This document shows positions 20,375-28,660 of a DNA stretch of 45,833 bases, piece by piece; position 1 is the first letter of the stretch, and each line of letters starts with the position of its first letter. The DNA lies in the IMG/VR virus record IMGVR_UViG_3300046656_000050, positions 1 through 45,833 of that record. One strand, written 5' to 3'. The position numbers and the translations under genes were made by a program. The notes beneath the pieces were generated by a model. The model was not told the origin of the DNA. It worked only from the letters and a program-made list of their open reading frames with translations, and searched no databases. This DNA is from a virus.

Positions 20375-20519
20375 ACAATATAGGTTCATGGCTGGTGTTG
20401 CTCACGGTTCAATTCCAGCTACAGGCGGCTTGACGAAAGGTAAAGCGAAGGAATTTGTAGATGCAACGCCTCCTAAAATGAGATCTAAATGGTCACAGAA
20501 GAAAAAGATCAAGAAGTAG
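20355..20519 (+). CDS. Small basic protein, 54 aa, upstream of portal
   Basis: MPAKSDKQYRFMAGVAHGSI...GGLTKGKAKEFVDATPPKMRSKWSQKKKIKK. This QYRFM...G...K.KEFV..TP pattern is a recurrent short phage protein found next to terminase and portal genes; its function is not known to me. It overlaps the gene before it by 20 nt and the portal start by 31 nt. The basic tail suggests nucleic-acid contact. Confidence 0.75.
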   Translation: MPAKSDKQYRFMAGVAHGSIPATGGLTKGKAKEFVDATPPKMRSKWSQKKKIKK

Positions 20520-22666
20520 CAGACGTAACTCAAACTACTCAGCAAGAGGATGAAACAAGAGTAGTTCCAGAAGAGATTGAAGTTGCTCTGAGAACTATTT
20601 TTGAGTCTTGTGAAAGAGAAGATCAAGAACTACGTCTGAGATACCTTTCAGTATGGAGGCAGCTACAGCTATATGCCAAAGGAATCTTTGACTTATTCTG
20701 GGATGATACTGCACGGGACTGGCGGAGCTTTAGTAACGAGAACACAGAGGACGATTCCAATCAATACAATCGGAATATCAATATCTTCCGCGGTCACATG
20801 GAATCAGTCGTTGCTGCATTATCTGTTAAACTACCCGGTGTTGAGTTCCTTCCGGATGACGCCGATGATCCTTTGGATTTGGAAACCGCTCAAGCCTTCA
20901 GTGAAGTTGTCAAGCTAATTCAAAAGCACAATAAGTCACATCTTCTATTGATCAAAGCTCTTTACATCTTCTGGACTCAGGGTACGGTCTGTGCTTACAA
21001 TTACTACAGAACTGACCCAAAGTTTGGTACTATTAAAGTTCCCGAGAAGCAGAGTGACCAGATTACTAACTACAAGATGTACTGTCAAGCTTGTGGTAAT
21101 TTGATTGCTACAGTTAAGGAAACCAAACCCACGACGCCGATTACCTGCAATAACTGTGGCACCATAGAGATTCCTGAAACTACAGAGTACTATGAGACGG
21201 TCGAACGAATTACTGGATATCGAGAGGAACCAAAGGGTAGAGAAGTCTTTAACTTCTATGGTCCTATCAATGTCAAGATTCCAATGTATGCTCGGACACA
21301 GGAGAACGTTGGGTATCTGATATTCAAAGACGATGTTCATACTTCCATGCTCAAGAATCAATTTCCAGAGTTTGAGGATTTGATTTCTGCTGGTGGTACT
21401 GGCAATGACTCCTACGAAAGATATATTAGATTATTGCCGGAGTATATTGGAAATGTTCCTAACTCTCTTGGCACTATTGCTTGTGTTTGGATTCGTCCTT
21501 GGAACTATTGGACTATTGATGACAAAGATATTCGGGATCAGTTGTTTGAGTTGTTCCCCAACGGCGCGAAGTATATTTACGTTGGTGATGTTCTAGTTGC
21601 GGCGGCTGATGCTTGTCTCGATGATAGCTGGACCATTAGTGTAGATCCTTTGAGTGACTTCATTCATAATGAACCGCTTGGGAAACCTTTGGTGCCAGTT
21701 CAGGAAATGCGGAATGACTTGGTTAGTCTGGCATTTCAAAGCATTGAGTATTCAATTCCTGAGAATTTTGCAGATCCTAGGGTCCTAGACTTTGATAAGT
21801 ACAAACAGCAGCAAAGTTTGCCTGGAATGTTCACTGCTGTTAAGAAAGCTCCAGATAGTGGGAGTTTAGCTGATGCATTCTTTCAAACAACTCCAAGTAG
21901 ACTCTCAGAAGAAGTTCAGGTCTTTGGAGAAAATCTGGATAGAGACGGTCAGTTTGTCACACATGACTTTCCGAGCGTCTATGGCGGACCCAGCGAAGGT
22001 TCAAAGACAGCTTTTGAATATAACAAAAGCAATACAGCAGCACTCCAAGCTCTTGGACTCACTTGGAAAAGAGTAGTTGATCTCTGGACAAACACAATGG
22101 CTAAGTCTGCCGTTGAGTTTGTCGAGAACATGAAGGAAGATGAGAAGTACGTTAAGAAAGAGGGTGGTAAGTTTCTTAACGTTTGGATTAGGAAGCAATC
22201 ACTTACTGGTAAGATAGGTGAAGTTGAACCTGAAACTAGTGAAATGCTTCCCCAGAGTTGGGAGCAGAAGTGGCAGTTGATTGTACAACTATTGCAGATG
22301 AAAGATCCTACAATCAATTCTGTACTACTCATGCCAGAAAATTCTGGGCTGATGAAGCAAGTTGTTGCCATGCCAGAGTTTACTATTCCTGGCGAAATGG
22401 ATAGGCAGAAACAACTTGGTGAGATTTACGATATCATAAATGGTGATCCTAGTGTAGATGTTGACATAGAATTAGATAACCATCCTGTTCACATGAGTGT
22501 GATCAAGAATCAGATGGTAAGTCCCATCGGCGTCAGTTTACATAAAACTAATCCACAAGCATATGGAATGATAGTTGAGCACTATAAGAAACACGAAATG
22601 GCTATGGCAGCTAAGATGCCACAGAGTCCACAGCAAGGAAACGTCGCGCCGCCGGCGCAACAATAA
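20489..22666 (+). CDS. Portal protein
   Basis: 725 aa. Identified by position (after terminase, before scaffold and capsid), length in the P22-like range, and the phage-portal pattern of a long N-terminal helical region (EEIEVALRTIFESCEREDQELRLRYL...WDDTARDW), a central wing/stem and a C-terminal helical barrel (VEHYKKHEMAMAAKMP). It carries a CxxC...CxxC zinc ribbon (CQAC and CNNC, about residues 195-225) inserted in the wing. The dodecameric portal is the DNA gate and seeds capsid assembly. Start weakly supported; an overlap with the upstream gene suggests coupling. Confidence 0.85.
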   Translation: MVTEEKDQEVADVTQTTQQEDETRVVPEEIEVALRTIFESCEREDQELRLRYLSVWRQLQLYAKGIFDLFWDDTARDWRSFSNENTEDDSNQYNRNINIFRGHMESVVAALSVKLPGVEFLPDDADDPLDLETAQAFSEVVKLIQKHNKSHLLLIKALYIFWTQGTVCAYNYYRTDPKFGTIKVPEKQSDQITNYKMYCQACGNLIATVKETKPTTPITCNNCGTIEIPETTEYYETVERITGYREEPKGREVFNFYGPINVKIPMYARTQENVGYLIFKDDVHTSMLKNQFPEFEDLISAGGTGNDSYERYIRLLPEYIGNVPNSLGTIACVWIRPWNYWTIDDKDIRDQLFELFPNGAKYIYVGDVLVAAADACLDDSWTISVDPLSDFIHNEPLGKPLVPVQEMRNDLVSLAFQSIEYSIPENFADPRVLDFDKYKQQQSLPGMFTAVKKAPDSGSLADAFFQTTPSRLSEEVQVFGENLDRDGQFVTHDFPSVYGGPSEGSKTAFEYNKSNTAALQALGLTWKRVVDLWTNTMAKSAVEFVENMKEDEKYVKKEGGKFLNVWIRKQSLTGKIGEVEPETSEMLPQSWEQKWQLIVQLLQMKDPTINSVLLMPENSGLMKQVVAMPEFTIPGEMDRQKQLGEIYDIINGDPSVDVDIELDNHPVHMSVIKNQMVSPIGVSLHKTNPQAYGMIVEHYKKHEMAMAAKMPQSPQQGNVAPPAQQ

Positions 22667-22677
22667 GGAAAAGTGAG

Positions 22678-23925
22678 ATGGATATTCCAGTTCAAGGCAC
22701 AGGTCAAGGCACGCAGACTAATACTCCACTTGGGAGCAAATCTACTGGTTCAGTCGAAGATGATTTGAAGTTTCTACGTACTCCGGAAGCAGGAGTTGTA
22801 GACAAACCAGAGGAAAAGGAAGAGGAAGAAAATGAAGAAGAAACCTCTGAAGAAGAATCTGAAGAAAAGGATGAAGAAGAGTCTGAAGAAGAGTCTGAAG
22901 ATGAACCTGAAGAGTCCGAAGAAGATGAAGAAGAACCAGAAGAAGAAACAGCAGGAGGACTGGTAACTGCCAAAGATCTTAAGGCTAAGTTTCCAGATAT
23001 CTTCAAGAAGGTTCCAGAACTTCGAGCAGTCATTTATCGTGAGCAGCAATTTTCTAAAATCTTTGTAGATCCACGCGAAGCACAGCAAGCATCTCAGGAT
23101 GCTGATAACTTCAGAACAATTGAAGCTGACCTGGTTGGTGGTAAGTCCAAGCCATTGTTCGAGGCGCTTAAGGGAATTAAAGGCGCAAAGTTCAATGAAC
23201 TTGCAGCAGGGATTCTACCCGCGCTGAAGGATGTTGATGAGCAAGTATACATGAAGATGCTTGCGGTACCATTCAAGCAACTTCTGCGTAGTGCTTATGC
23301 TCATGGTGTAGCTAAGAAAGATAAGAATCTTGAGGCCAGCGCGCAGCATTTGCACGCCTTTGTTTTTGATAACTATGACTTGAATGACAAGACAGAGTTT
23401 GAGTCTGCAATCGAAGACAAGAAGCCTAACCAAGAAGAAGAGAAATACAAGAGAAAGCTCGAAGAAATTGATGCCCGTGACCATCAGTCCGCTAAGAACG
23501 AAATTGACAAAGATTGGCTCAAGGGAGTTCATGATTCATTCTTTGACAAGTTTGATCCTGATGGTGTGTTTACCAAATGGGCAAAGGAAAAGATGTTTGA
23601 GGATTGTGTTAAGCAACTGAATGAGCAGTTTGTTGCTGATGCAAGGTTCAAGAAATCTATAGACGCACTTTGGTCACAAGCTAGAGCTTCGGGTTATAAT
23701 ACTGATTCCAAGTCCAGAATAGTGAACGCGGCACTGGCCCGTGCGAAACAGATTATTCCCCAACTGAGAAGCAAGATTCGTGGAGAGGCTTTAGCAAAAG
23801 AGAAACGGACTGACCCACAAAAACAATTGAAGGTTGTTAAGAGGGAAGGTCAACAGAGAAAAGAAAAGCCAAGCACTAAGGATACATCCAAGATGAGTGA
23901 CTTGGATATTATTCGTAGTGCTTAG
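22678..23925 (+). CDS. Scaffolding protein
   Basis: 415 aa between portal and major capsid protein. Residues 40-98 are almost entirely Glu, Asp, Ser and Lys (EEKEEEENEEETSEEESEEK and similar), followed by helical segments (VTAKDLKAKFPDIFKKVPEL, FKQLLRSAYAHGVAKK) and a basic C-terminus (KQLKVVKREGQQRKEK), the usual capsid-binding end of scaffolds. Known family role: forms the procapsid core and leaves before maturation. No protease motif seen. A strong AGGAGG for the capsid gene follows. Confidence 0.75.
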   Translation: MDIPVQGTGQGTQTNTPLGSKSTGSVEDDLKFLRTPEAGVVDKPEEKEEEENEEETSEEESEEKDEEESEEESEDEPEESEEDEEEPEEETAGGLVTAKDLKAKFPDIFKKVPELRAVIYREQQFSKIFVDPREAQQASQDADNFRTIEADLVGGKSKPLFEALKGIKGAKFNELAAGILPALKDVDEQVYMKMLAVPFKQLLRSAYAHGVAKKDKNLEASAQHLHAFVFDNYDLNDKTEFESAIEDKKPNQEEEKYKRKLEEIDARDHQSAKNEIDKDWLKGVHDSFFDKFDPDGVFTKWAKEKMFEDCVKQLNEQFVADARFKKSIDALWSQARASGYNTDSKSRIVNAALARAKQIIPQLRSKIRGEALAKEKRTDPQKQLKVVKREGQQRKEKPSTKDTSKMSDLDIIRSA

Positions 23926-23936
23926 GAGGAAAAATC

Positions 23937-25208
23937 ATGGCTGTTGCTGAAGGACAGGTAATCGCTCTCGAAATGGAAAAGGTTGCAACGAAAGTTCCAG
24001 TCCTTTTCGATCGAGATGATGTGTACTATTCACAGTTGGAGAAGTCTACTGATTGTGAAGTAGTTTCTGACAGGGCTATGCGAGTTCCATTGGAAATGAG
24101 GCCCGGTGGCTACTTTGGACAATTCAATCCAGATGACGCCGATCTGGGTGTTGGTGATGGGCCGCAGTTTGATAAGGGCACTATTTCTGTGTGCCATCTC
24201 AAGTATGCGGTTCAGTGGACTAAGCTGGCTGAGTGGGGAACCAATGATAAAAGGAAAGCTGTTGTGGATGCTTTCCAGAGAATTCTGGCGTCGGCAATGC
24301 CAGAATTTCGGCGCAATGTTGACTCACTGACTCAACAGGCTGGTTCTGGTATTCTCGGAACAATTAGTGCTGTGGCTACTACTACGGTTACTAATGACAC
24401 GCTTACTCTGGGAAGTGATGGATTCGGCGCGAAGCTTCTCCGCTTTGGTCAGATGGTAAATATCTATGATACCACGCTGGCTACGCAGAGAACAGCAGCG
24501 GGTGGTGAAGCGAAGATCATTGGTCATGATCTTGTCAACAAAAAGATCATTCTGGACCGTACTGTTCCTAATATCACTTCCCCTGATGTTGTTGTCATTA
24601 GTGGTGTCAGTGGTGCTTCTCCTGTCAGTTTGCTTGGTGTTCCATACCATGCAACTAACAGTACCGCAGGAACATGGCTTGGTTTCGCGCGTAGTACTAC
24701 TCCTGAAATTCGTGCTAATCGAGTTAATGCTGCTGGCAACCTTGCTCTACCTTTTGCTAGGCTTGCAATAAACAAGATTGGTGATCGAGTTGGTATTAAG
24801 GAGCGTAAGCAGAAGCTCACTGCTTGGATGCACCCGGCGCAGGTTCAAGCGTATGAAGCATTGGGACAGTTGGTTCAGATTATCAGTCGTGATCGAACTG
24901 ATAAGATGGATCTCTATTTCGGTGACGGTGAAGGAATGCAAATGGCTGGCGCGAATGTCATGCCACACTATGCGTGGGATAAGACTCGAATTGATTTCCA
25001 GAACATGGAATTGTGGGCGCGGTCTGAATTGAATCCTGCTGGATTCTACAAGTCCAAGGATGGAAGGAAATTCTTCGAGTTGCGCGGACCTTCCGGCGGC
25101 GTCAAGACCAGTGATGTGTTCTACATGGTTGTCAGTTTCAATATGTATGCAAAGAACCCCGCTGCTGTTGCATACATTGATGGATTGACCGTTCCTGCTG
25201 GGTACTAA
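23937..25208 (+). CDS. Major capsid protein (HK97-like fold expected)
   Basis: 423 aa after an excellent AGGAGG spaced for high expression. The N-arm (residues 1-65) contains LFDRDDVYY and MRVPLEMRPGG, followed by GDGPQFDKGTISVCHLKYAVQWTKLAEWG, a pattern of HK97-type shells in P22/N4-like podoviruses. FRRNVDSLTQQAG and a C-terminal AVAYIDGLTVPAGY complete the core. The N-arm has a second copy fused in the minus-strand gene at 41516-41806. The next gene is a decoration-like protein. Confidence 0.85.
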   Translation: MAVAEGQVIALEMEKVATKVPVLFDRDDVYYSQLEKSTDCEVVSDRAMRVPLEMRPGGYFGQFNPDDADLGVGDGPQFDKGTISVCHLKYAVQWTKLAEWGTNDKRKAVVDAFQRILASAMPEFRRNVDSLTQQAGSGILGTISAVATTTVTNDTLTLGSDGFGAKLLRFGQMVNIYDTTLATQRTAAGGEAKIIGHDLVNKKIILDRTVPNITSPDVVVISGVSGASPVSLLGVPYHATNSTAGTWLGFARSTTPEIRANRVNAAGNLALPFARLAINKIGDRVGIKERKQKLTAWMHPAQVQAYEALGQLVQIISRDRTDKMDLYFGDGEGMQMAGANVMPHYAWDKTRIDFQNMELWARSELNPAGFYKSKDGRKFFELRGPSGGVKTSDVFYMVVSFNMYAKNPAAVAYIDGLTVPAGY

Positions 25209-25258
25209 AATGATTTGGTTTGTTGTGTTTGTTCTGAATATTGTTTGGGGGTACTAAG

Positions 25259-25561
25259 ATGGCTGTAGAAGAACAAAGCAAACTTGCGGGTATTGGCAGC
25301 ACACTGAATGGAATTGTTGGTCCGGCGCTAGCAAGTGCAACTACGATTGCACCTACTTCCAGCATTCACCATGTCACTGGCACAACTGCAATTGTCAACA
25401 TCACCCCGCCATATCCTGGATTTCAGGGTACCATTACCCTGATTCCTGATGGTGTTCTCACTACGACAATTGCTGGTAATCTTGGGCTGGCAACTACTAC
25501 TGTAATTGGTAAGGCACTTGAGATGGTATTTGATGGATTGAAGTGGTATCCATCATACTAG
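25259..25561 (+). CDS. Capsid decoration/head-fibre-like protein, 100 aa
   Basis: Start at ATG 25259 with GGGGG upstream. The sequence IHHVTGTTAIVNITPPYPGF...TLIPDGVLTTTIAGNLGLATT...LKWYPSY is a pattern that I know from small phage head-surface proteins encoded next to capsid genes. Predicted all-beta. Two hairpins follow it, so it shares a strongly expressed transcript with the capsid gene. Confidence 0.7.
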   Translation: MAVEEQSKLAGIGSTLNGIVGPALASATTIAPTSSIHHVTGTTAIVNITPPYPGFQGTITLIPDGVLTTTIAGNLGLATTTVIGKALEMVFDGLKWYPSY

Positions 25562-25564
25562 TTT

Positions 25565-25628
25565 CCTAACTAAGCTTGGGCGGTTAGGTTTGGGCACGGC
25601 GCGGGTTAGTGCCTTTTCTCGCGCCGTG
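25565..25628. terminator. Tandem hairpins after capsid/decoration genes
   Basis: First CCTAAC/GTTAGG (25565-25588), then CACGGCGCG (25595-25603) pairing with CGCGCCGTG (25620-25628). The second stem has 9 GC-rich pairs. No U-run follows, so they are best read as a partial terminator or mRNA-stabilising structure limiting read-through to connector genes. Confidence 0.65.
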
Positions 25629-25649
25629 TTCTAAAATTCAGGAAGGAAA

Positions 25650-26171
25650 ATGGAGACACTAGAGATAGTAAATCAAAGACTTGATGATTACTATGGGAAG
25701 GGATTCAATGGTCTTCCCAAGTATAGAGTTGTCTGGAGTACTACTGAGATAGAGAGAAGGGCAGTTTGGTTTACTCCGTCTGGAATACAGCTAGACAGAC
25801 CTATATCTATGGATGTTTCTAAATATCCACAAGATAAGGATCGTTGGATACTTGAGCAGGTTCTTCCTAATATTGGAAATCCAGAACTACACGGCACTTA
25901 TAGCTACGAACCTCTTTGGGTATTCTCAGATAAGAACAACGATTACATAGATTATGACTGGGAAATCCTAGAGAAGGTTATCTACTTTCACATTCACAGA
26001 CAAGCACCCAAAACTCCACAGATGCTTGAGCATGAAGAAGAAGAAAAGAAATTGAAAGAACAGGACGAAGTTCTGGATTTGCTAAAGCACGATGAAGCAA
26101 TGCCAGATAGAATGTACGATACACCCATAGTTACTGTTCCACACAATTATAAAGGAAGAGATGATGTTTGA
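25650..26171 (+). CDS. Hypothetical virion-assembly protein, 173 aa
   Basis: GGAAGG nine bases upstream. Reads EIVNQRLDDYYGKGFNGLPKYRVVWST...VSKYPQDKDRWILEQVLP, then an acidic coiled-coil tail (EEEEKKLKEQDEVLDLLKHDE). Genes of this look occur after capsid genes in related uncultured phages. Function not assigned. Confidence 0.65.
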   Translation: METLEIVNQRLDDYYGKGFNGLPKYRVVWSTTEIERRAVWFTPSGIQLDRPISMDVSKYPQDKDRWILEQVLPNIGNPELHGTYSYEPLWVFSDKNNDYIDYDWEILEKVIYFHIHRQAPKTPQMLEHEEEEKKLKEQDEVLDLLKHDEAMPDRMYDTPIVTVPHNYKGRDDV

Positions 26172-26892
26172 AGAATACGTAGAACTCGCGCCGATCATTC
26201 GAGAAAGCTCGATGAATTGCACCGTTGTGTCGATTATGCCATTTCCTTTAAAAGAGCATAAGCCACAGATTCATCCTGGGTATTTCCAAATCCCAGCAGC
26301 GCGGGATAAAGAAGTTCAGTGTTTGCCTGTTGGAGATTCTATTCATTGGATGGAATCACCCTTTAAGGGTATGCCGCCAATTAAGATAACTGAGACATCG
26401 AAGACAATGGCACGTAGTATTGTCAGCGATTACATTGAAGCTCAGTTGGCTGTTGACACTAATTCATTCCCTGGTTTGTTTTGGGTAGAAGGTCATTATA
26501 CTCCCAATGGTATCAAGCTAGAGCATAAAGCTGAGCTTGATATGGCTAGAGATGCTCAGAACAATTGGTTTGTGAACTTGGTAAGAATCGCTGATGACGA
26601 TTGGCAAAAGGCTCACACTCACCAAGCAATTAGTGATAAGCAGAGATTCGCTGCCAAGGCACTTGGACTAGTTGATCGTGAGTGGGTTAGTGTTACTCTG
26701 GATGCAATTAGGATTCGGTGCCCACTCTGCAAGGAGATGGTTGATCCTGATGCAATTGTTCACTCAGTTTGTGGTTACATTATTGATCCAAAGAGATATG
26801 AAACTTTGAGAGATCGAGTAGTTAAGAGAGCTGAAAGAACTAATCCAATGGAAAAGGATATCTTTGGTGGGGTTCAGGTTGGAGGTAAATAA
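26161..26892 (+). CDS. Virion-region protein with C-terminal zinc site, 243 aa
   Basis: Two adjacent ATGs (26161 and 26164); the second has better spacing to AAGGAAGAG. The N-terminal 80 residues are beta-like (VSIMPFPLKEHKPQIHPGYFQIP), the middle helical, and RCPLCKEMV...HSVCGY near residue 190 provides three Cys and one His for zinc. Ends GGVQVGGK. Probably a virion or assembly cofactor. Overlaps its upstream neighbour by 11 nt. Confidence 0.65.
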   Translation: MMFEEYVELAPIIRESSMNCTVVSIMPFPLKEHKPQIHPGYFQIPAARDKEVQCLPVGDSIHWMESPFKGMPPIKITETSKTMARSIVSDYIEAQLAVDTNSFPGLFWVEGHYTPNGIKLEHKAELDMARDAQNNWFVNLVRIADDDWQKAHTHQAISDKQRFAAKALGLVDREWVSVTLDAIRIRCPLCKEMVDPDAIVHSVCGYIIDPKRYETLRDRVVKRAERTNPMEKDIFGGVQVGGK

Positions 26893-27293
26893 TGGCTGTC
26901 ACTACTCTAGCTGATGTGAATATCTCCCTTGCAGGTAGAATTGAAAGTAATGTTCCGCAAACTGATGAGTATTGGAAGGTAGCTAACAGATACAGATTTG
27001 AGCAACTAAAGAAAAAGTATCTTCCAGAACGATCAGCATTTGAAGTTGCGGCGCCGGAAGATTTCGAGTTCGAGGGGGTTGAGGAGTTCCTAGCAGCTAA
27101 CCCACAAATTCGTAGACCGTCCGGTTTGGATGTTCAAGTAGATCCAATAAGTCCAGAACAACCAAATCAGATTCACACATTCTTTGCTACTCTTGCAAGT
27201 GAAGGAAAAGAAGAAGAACAAAAAGAAGAACAAAAAGAAGAACAAAAAGAAGAACAAAGAAAAGATCCACTAGATTTTCTGAGAGCTTACTGA
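26892..27293 (+). CDS. Hypothetical protein with EEQK repeat tail, 133 aa
   Basis: Begins on the last base of the upstream stop (TAATG). The N-terminal 100 residues have no known domain. Four near-identical EEQK units (GAAGAACAAAAA repeated at about 27210-27259) form a charged linker before the end KDPLDFLRAY, a conserved-looking hook that may bind a partner. The repeat is slippage-prone. Confidence 0.65.
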   Translation: MAVTTLADVNISLAGRIESNVPQTDEYWKVANRYRFEQLKKKYLPERSAFEVAAPEDFEFEGVEEFLAANPQIRRPSGLDVQVDPISPEQPNQIHTFFATLASEGKEEEQKEEQKEEQKEEQRKDPLDFLRAY

Positions 27294-27295
27294 AA

Positions 27296-27973
27296 ATGGC
27301 TAGCCCCTTCTCCGCCGCTGATGTGATGGATCAGTCAGCTATCTTGTTGAATGATCCAGTCAAGGCTCTATTTAGTTACGAAGCTCAATTACCTTTTCTG
27401 AGAAGGGCAAATGAGTTTCTAGAGAACTTGATGATATCCAACGGCGCGAGCGTTCAACGTCAAGCCGGTACAGTGCTGACGGTATTGCCAAGTACGATAA
27501 ATATTGATCTTAGTCAAAACATTAACTATCCCTCGGACATGCTACTTCCAATTCGTTGTTTGGAAGCAGAGAGTGCGAGTGGATTGTTTAGTCAAATGAC
27601 TGAGAAGGATTGGGAACCTGAGCTTAATGTAACTAGTAGTATCTCGATGTGGACGTATAGGAACAATAGAATCTATACACCAGGTGTAACAACTACTAGA
27701 TACATGAAGATCGACTATTGGCGTCAGCTTAGTGTAGTTACTAGTGAGGGAGATAACCAAGAATTCGTAGCTAGTAAGACATATCTGGCTGCAAAAACCG
27801 CTGAGATGTGTGCTAGGTACATTGGACAGAACAAAGATATTGCTGATGATTTGCTAACAGTAGAAGTCTTGCCAGCGCAGCTTTTGCTAGAAGGGATTTA
27901 CATTAAGAATAGCCAAGGTGTTAGAACTCGGAGGATGAGGTTTACTAGGCCAAGAACATACTATTCTCGTTAA
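27296..27973 (+). CDS. Head-tail connector/adaptor-like protein, 225 aa
   Basis: A mostly helical N-terminus (SAADVMDQSAILLNDPVKALFSYEAQLPFLRRANEFLENLM) followed by strands (VLTVLPSTINIDL). This resembles adaptor proteins binding below the portal in podoviruses (P22 gp4 or T7 gp11 type), matched by position before the nozzle-like gene. The C-terminus is basic (RRMRFTRPRTYYSR). Confidence 0.55.
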   Translation: MASPFSAADVMDQSAILLNDPVKALFSYEAQLPFLRRANEFLENLMISNGASVQRQAGTVLTVLPSTINIDLSQNINYPSDMLLPIRCLEAESASGLFSQMTEKDWEPELNVTSSISMWTYRNNRIYTPGVTTTRYMKIDYWRQLSVVTSEGDNQEFVASKTYLAAKTAEMCARYIGQNKDIADDLLTVEVLPAQLLLEGIYIKNSQGVRTRRMRFTRPRTYYSR

Positions 27974-27974
27974 T

Positions 27975-28017
27975 TTAGTCTGTCTCACTAAAAGTGAGAC
28001 TCCGAAAGGTGGACTAA
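27975..28017 (+). promoter_or_regulatory. Structured leader before the 213-aa gene
   Basis: TTAGTC (27975-27980) pairs with GACTAA (28012-28017), enclosing an 8-bp hairpin GTCTCACT/AGTGAGAC with AAA loop (27982-28000) and CCGAAAGG, a GNRA-capped mini-stem. The AAAGGTGG ribosome-binding region and the GTG start lie in or directly after it, so the fold could regulate translation. Confidence 0.6.
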
Positions 28018-28018
28018 G

Positions 28019-28660
28019 GTGATTTATCAACCTTCTATTTGGGCTGCGCTGAAAGATCGTGCAGAATTTGGTGTTTTTGATTTAGTTGGAAGTGGCGTGC
28101 CGATCTCTGGTGTAAATGGCGCGGGTGTTAACTTTGCCAGCTATGGTTCAACCTATATCAATTCAGTAACTGGTGAAGTATATAGGAATTTCGGTACTGC
28201 TCTTAGTCCTCTCTGGTCACTCACAGACTCAAACACACTAGTTCAGAAAGCTAGTGGAGTAATCAGTTCTGCTAACATTACTGGAACTGCTGTTGGGCAA
28301 TTGGGTCACGCTCAAGGTGTTCCTCTTACTGTAATTCCTCCTGCTGGCGTGGCCCTCCAACTCATTAGTGCTGCAATCTACTACACTTTTGGTGTTGCTG
28401 CATATACTCTCGGCGGCAACCTCACAATCAATTGGGGTGCAGGCGGCGCCGCGCTCACAGGTTTAGTGAGCAATGCCAATAGTATTGGTGCTGCTTCAAG
28501 TAAGGCGGTTCAATTCTATCCATTGAGTACCGCTGGCGTTCCTTTAGTTAGTGCGGCTTCACTGAATCTTGTTAGTAGTGCAGCCTTTACCAATCCCGGC
28601 ACCGCTACTGGAACAGTGGCTTATGATATTTGGTATCGTATTGCCAACGTTGGGTTCTAA
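28019..28660 (+). CDS. Virion protein, 213 aa (GTG start)
   Basis: Start GTG at 28019 with AAAGGTGG upstream. The protein has two beta segments (YGSTYINSVTGEVYRNFGTALSPLW; LISAAIYYTFGVAAYTLGGNLTINWG), rich in Ala, Gly, Ser and Val, like phage decoration or tail-needle-associated proteins. It is transcribed between the connector and nozzle-like genes; the structured leader suggests that its dose is controlled. Ends in a TAATG overlap. Confidence 0.65.
   Translation: MIYQPSIWAALKDRAEFGVFDLVGSGVPISGVNGAGVNFASYGSTYINSVTGEVYRNFGTALSPLWSLTDSNTLVQKASGVISSANITGTAVGQLGHAQGVPLTVIPPAGVALQLISAAIYYTFGVAAYTLGGNLTINWGAGGAALTGLVSNANSIGAASSKAVQFYPLSTAGVPLVSAASLNLVSSAAFTNPGTATGTVAYDIWYRIANVGF

Noticed and set aside
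22704-23088. Ser-rich and Phe-rich minus-strand frames opposite the scaffold gene
   Set aside because: Complement of the Glu-rich coding repeat.
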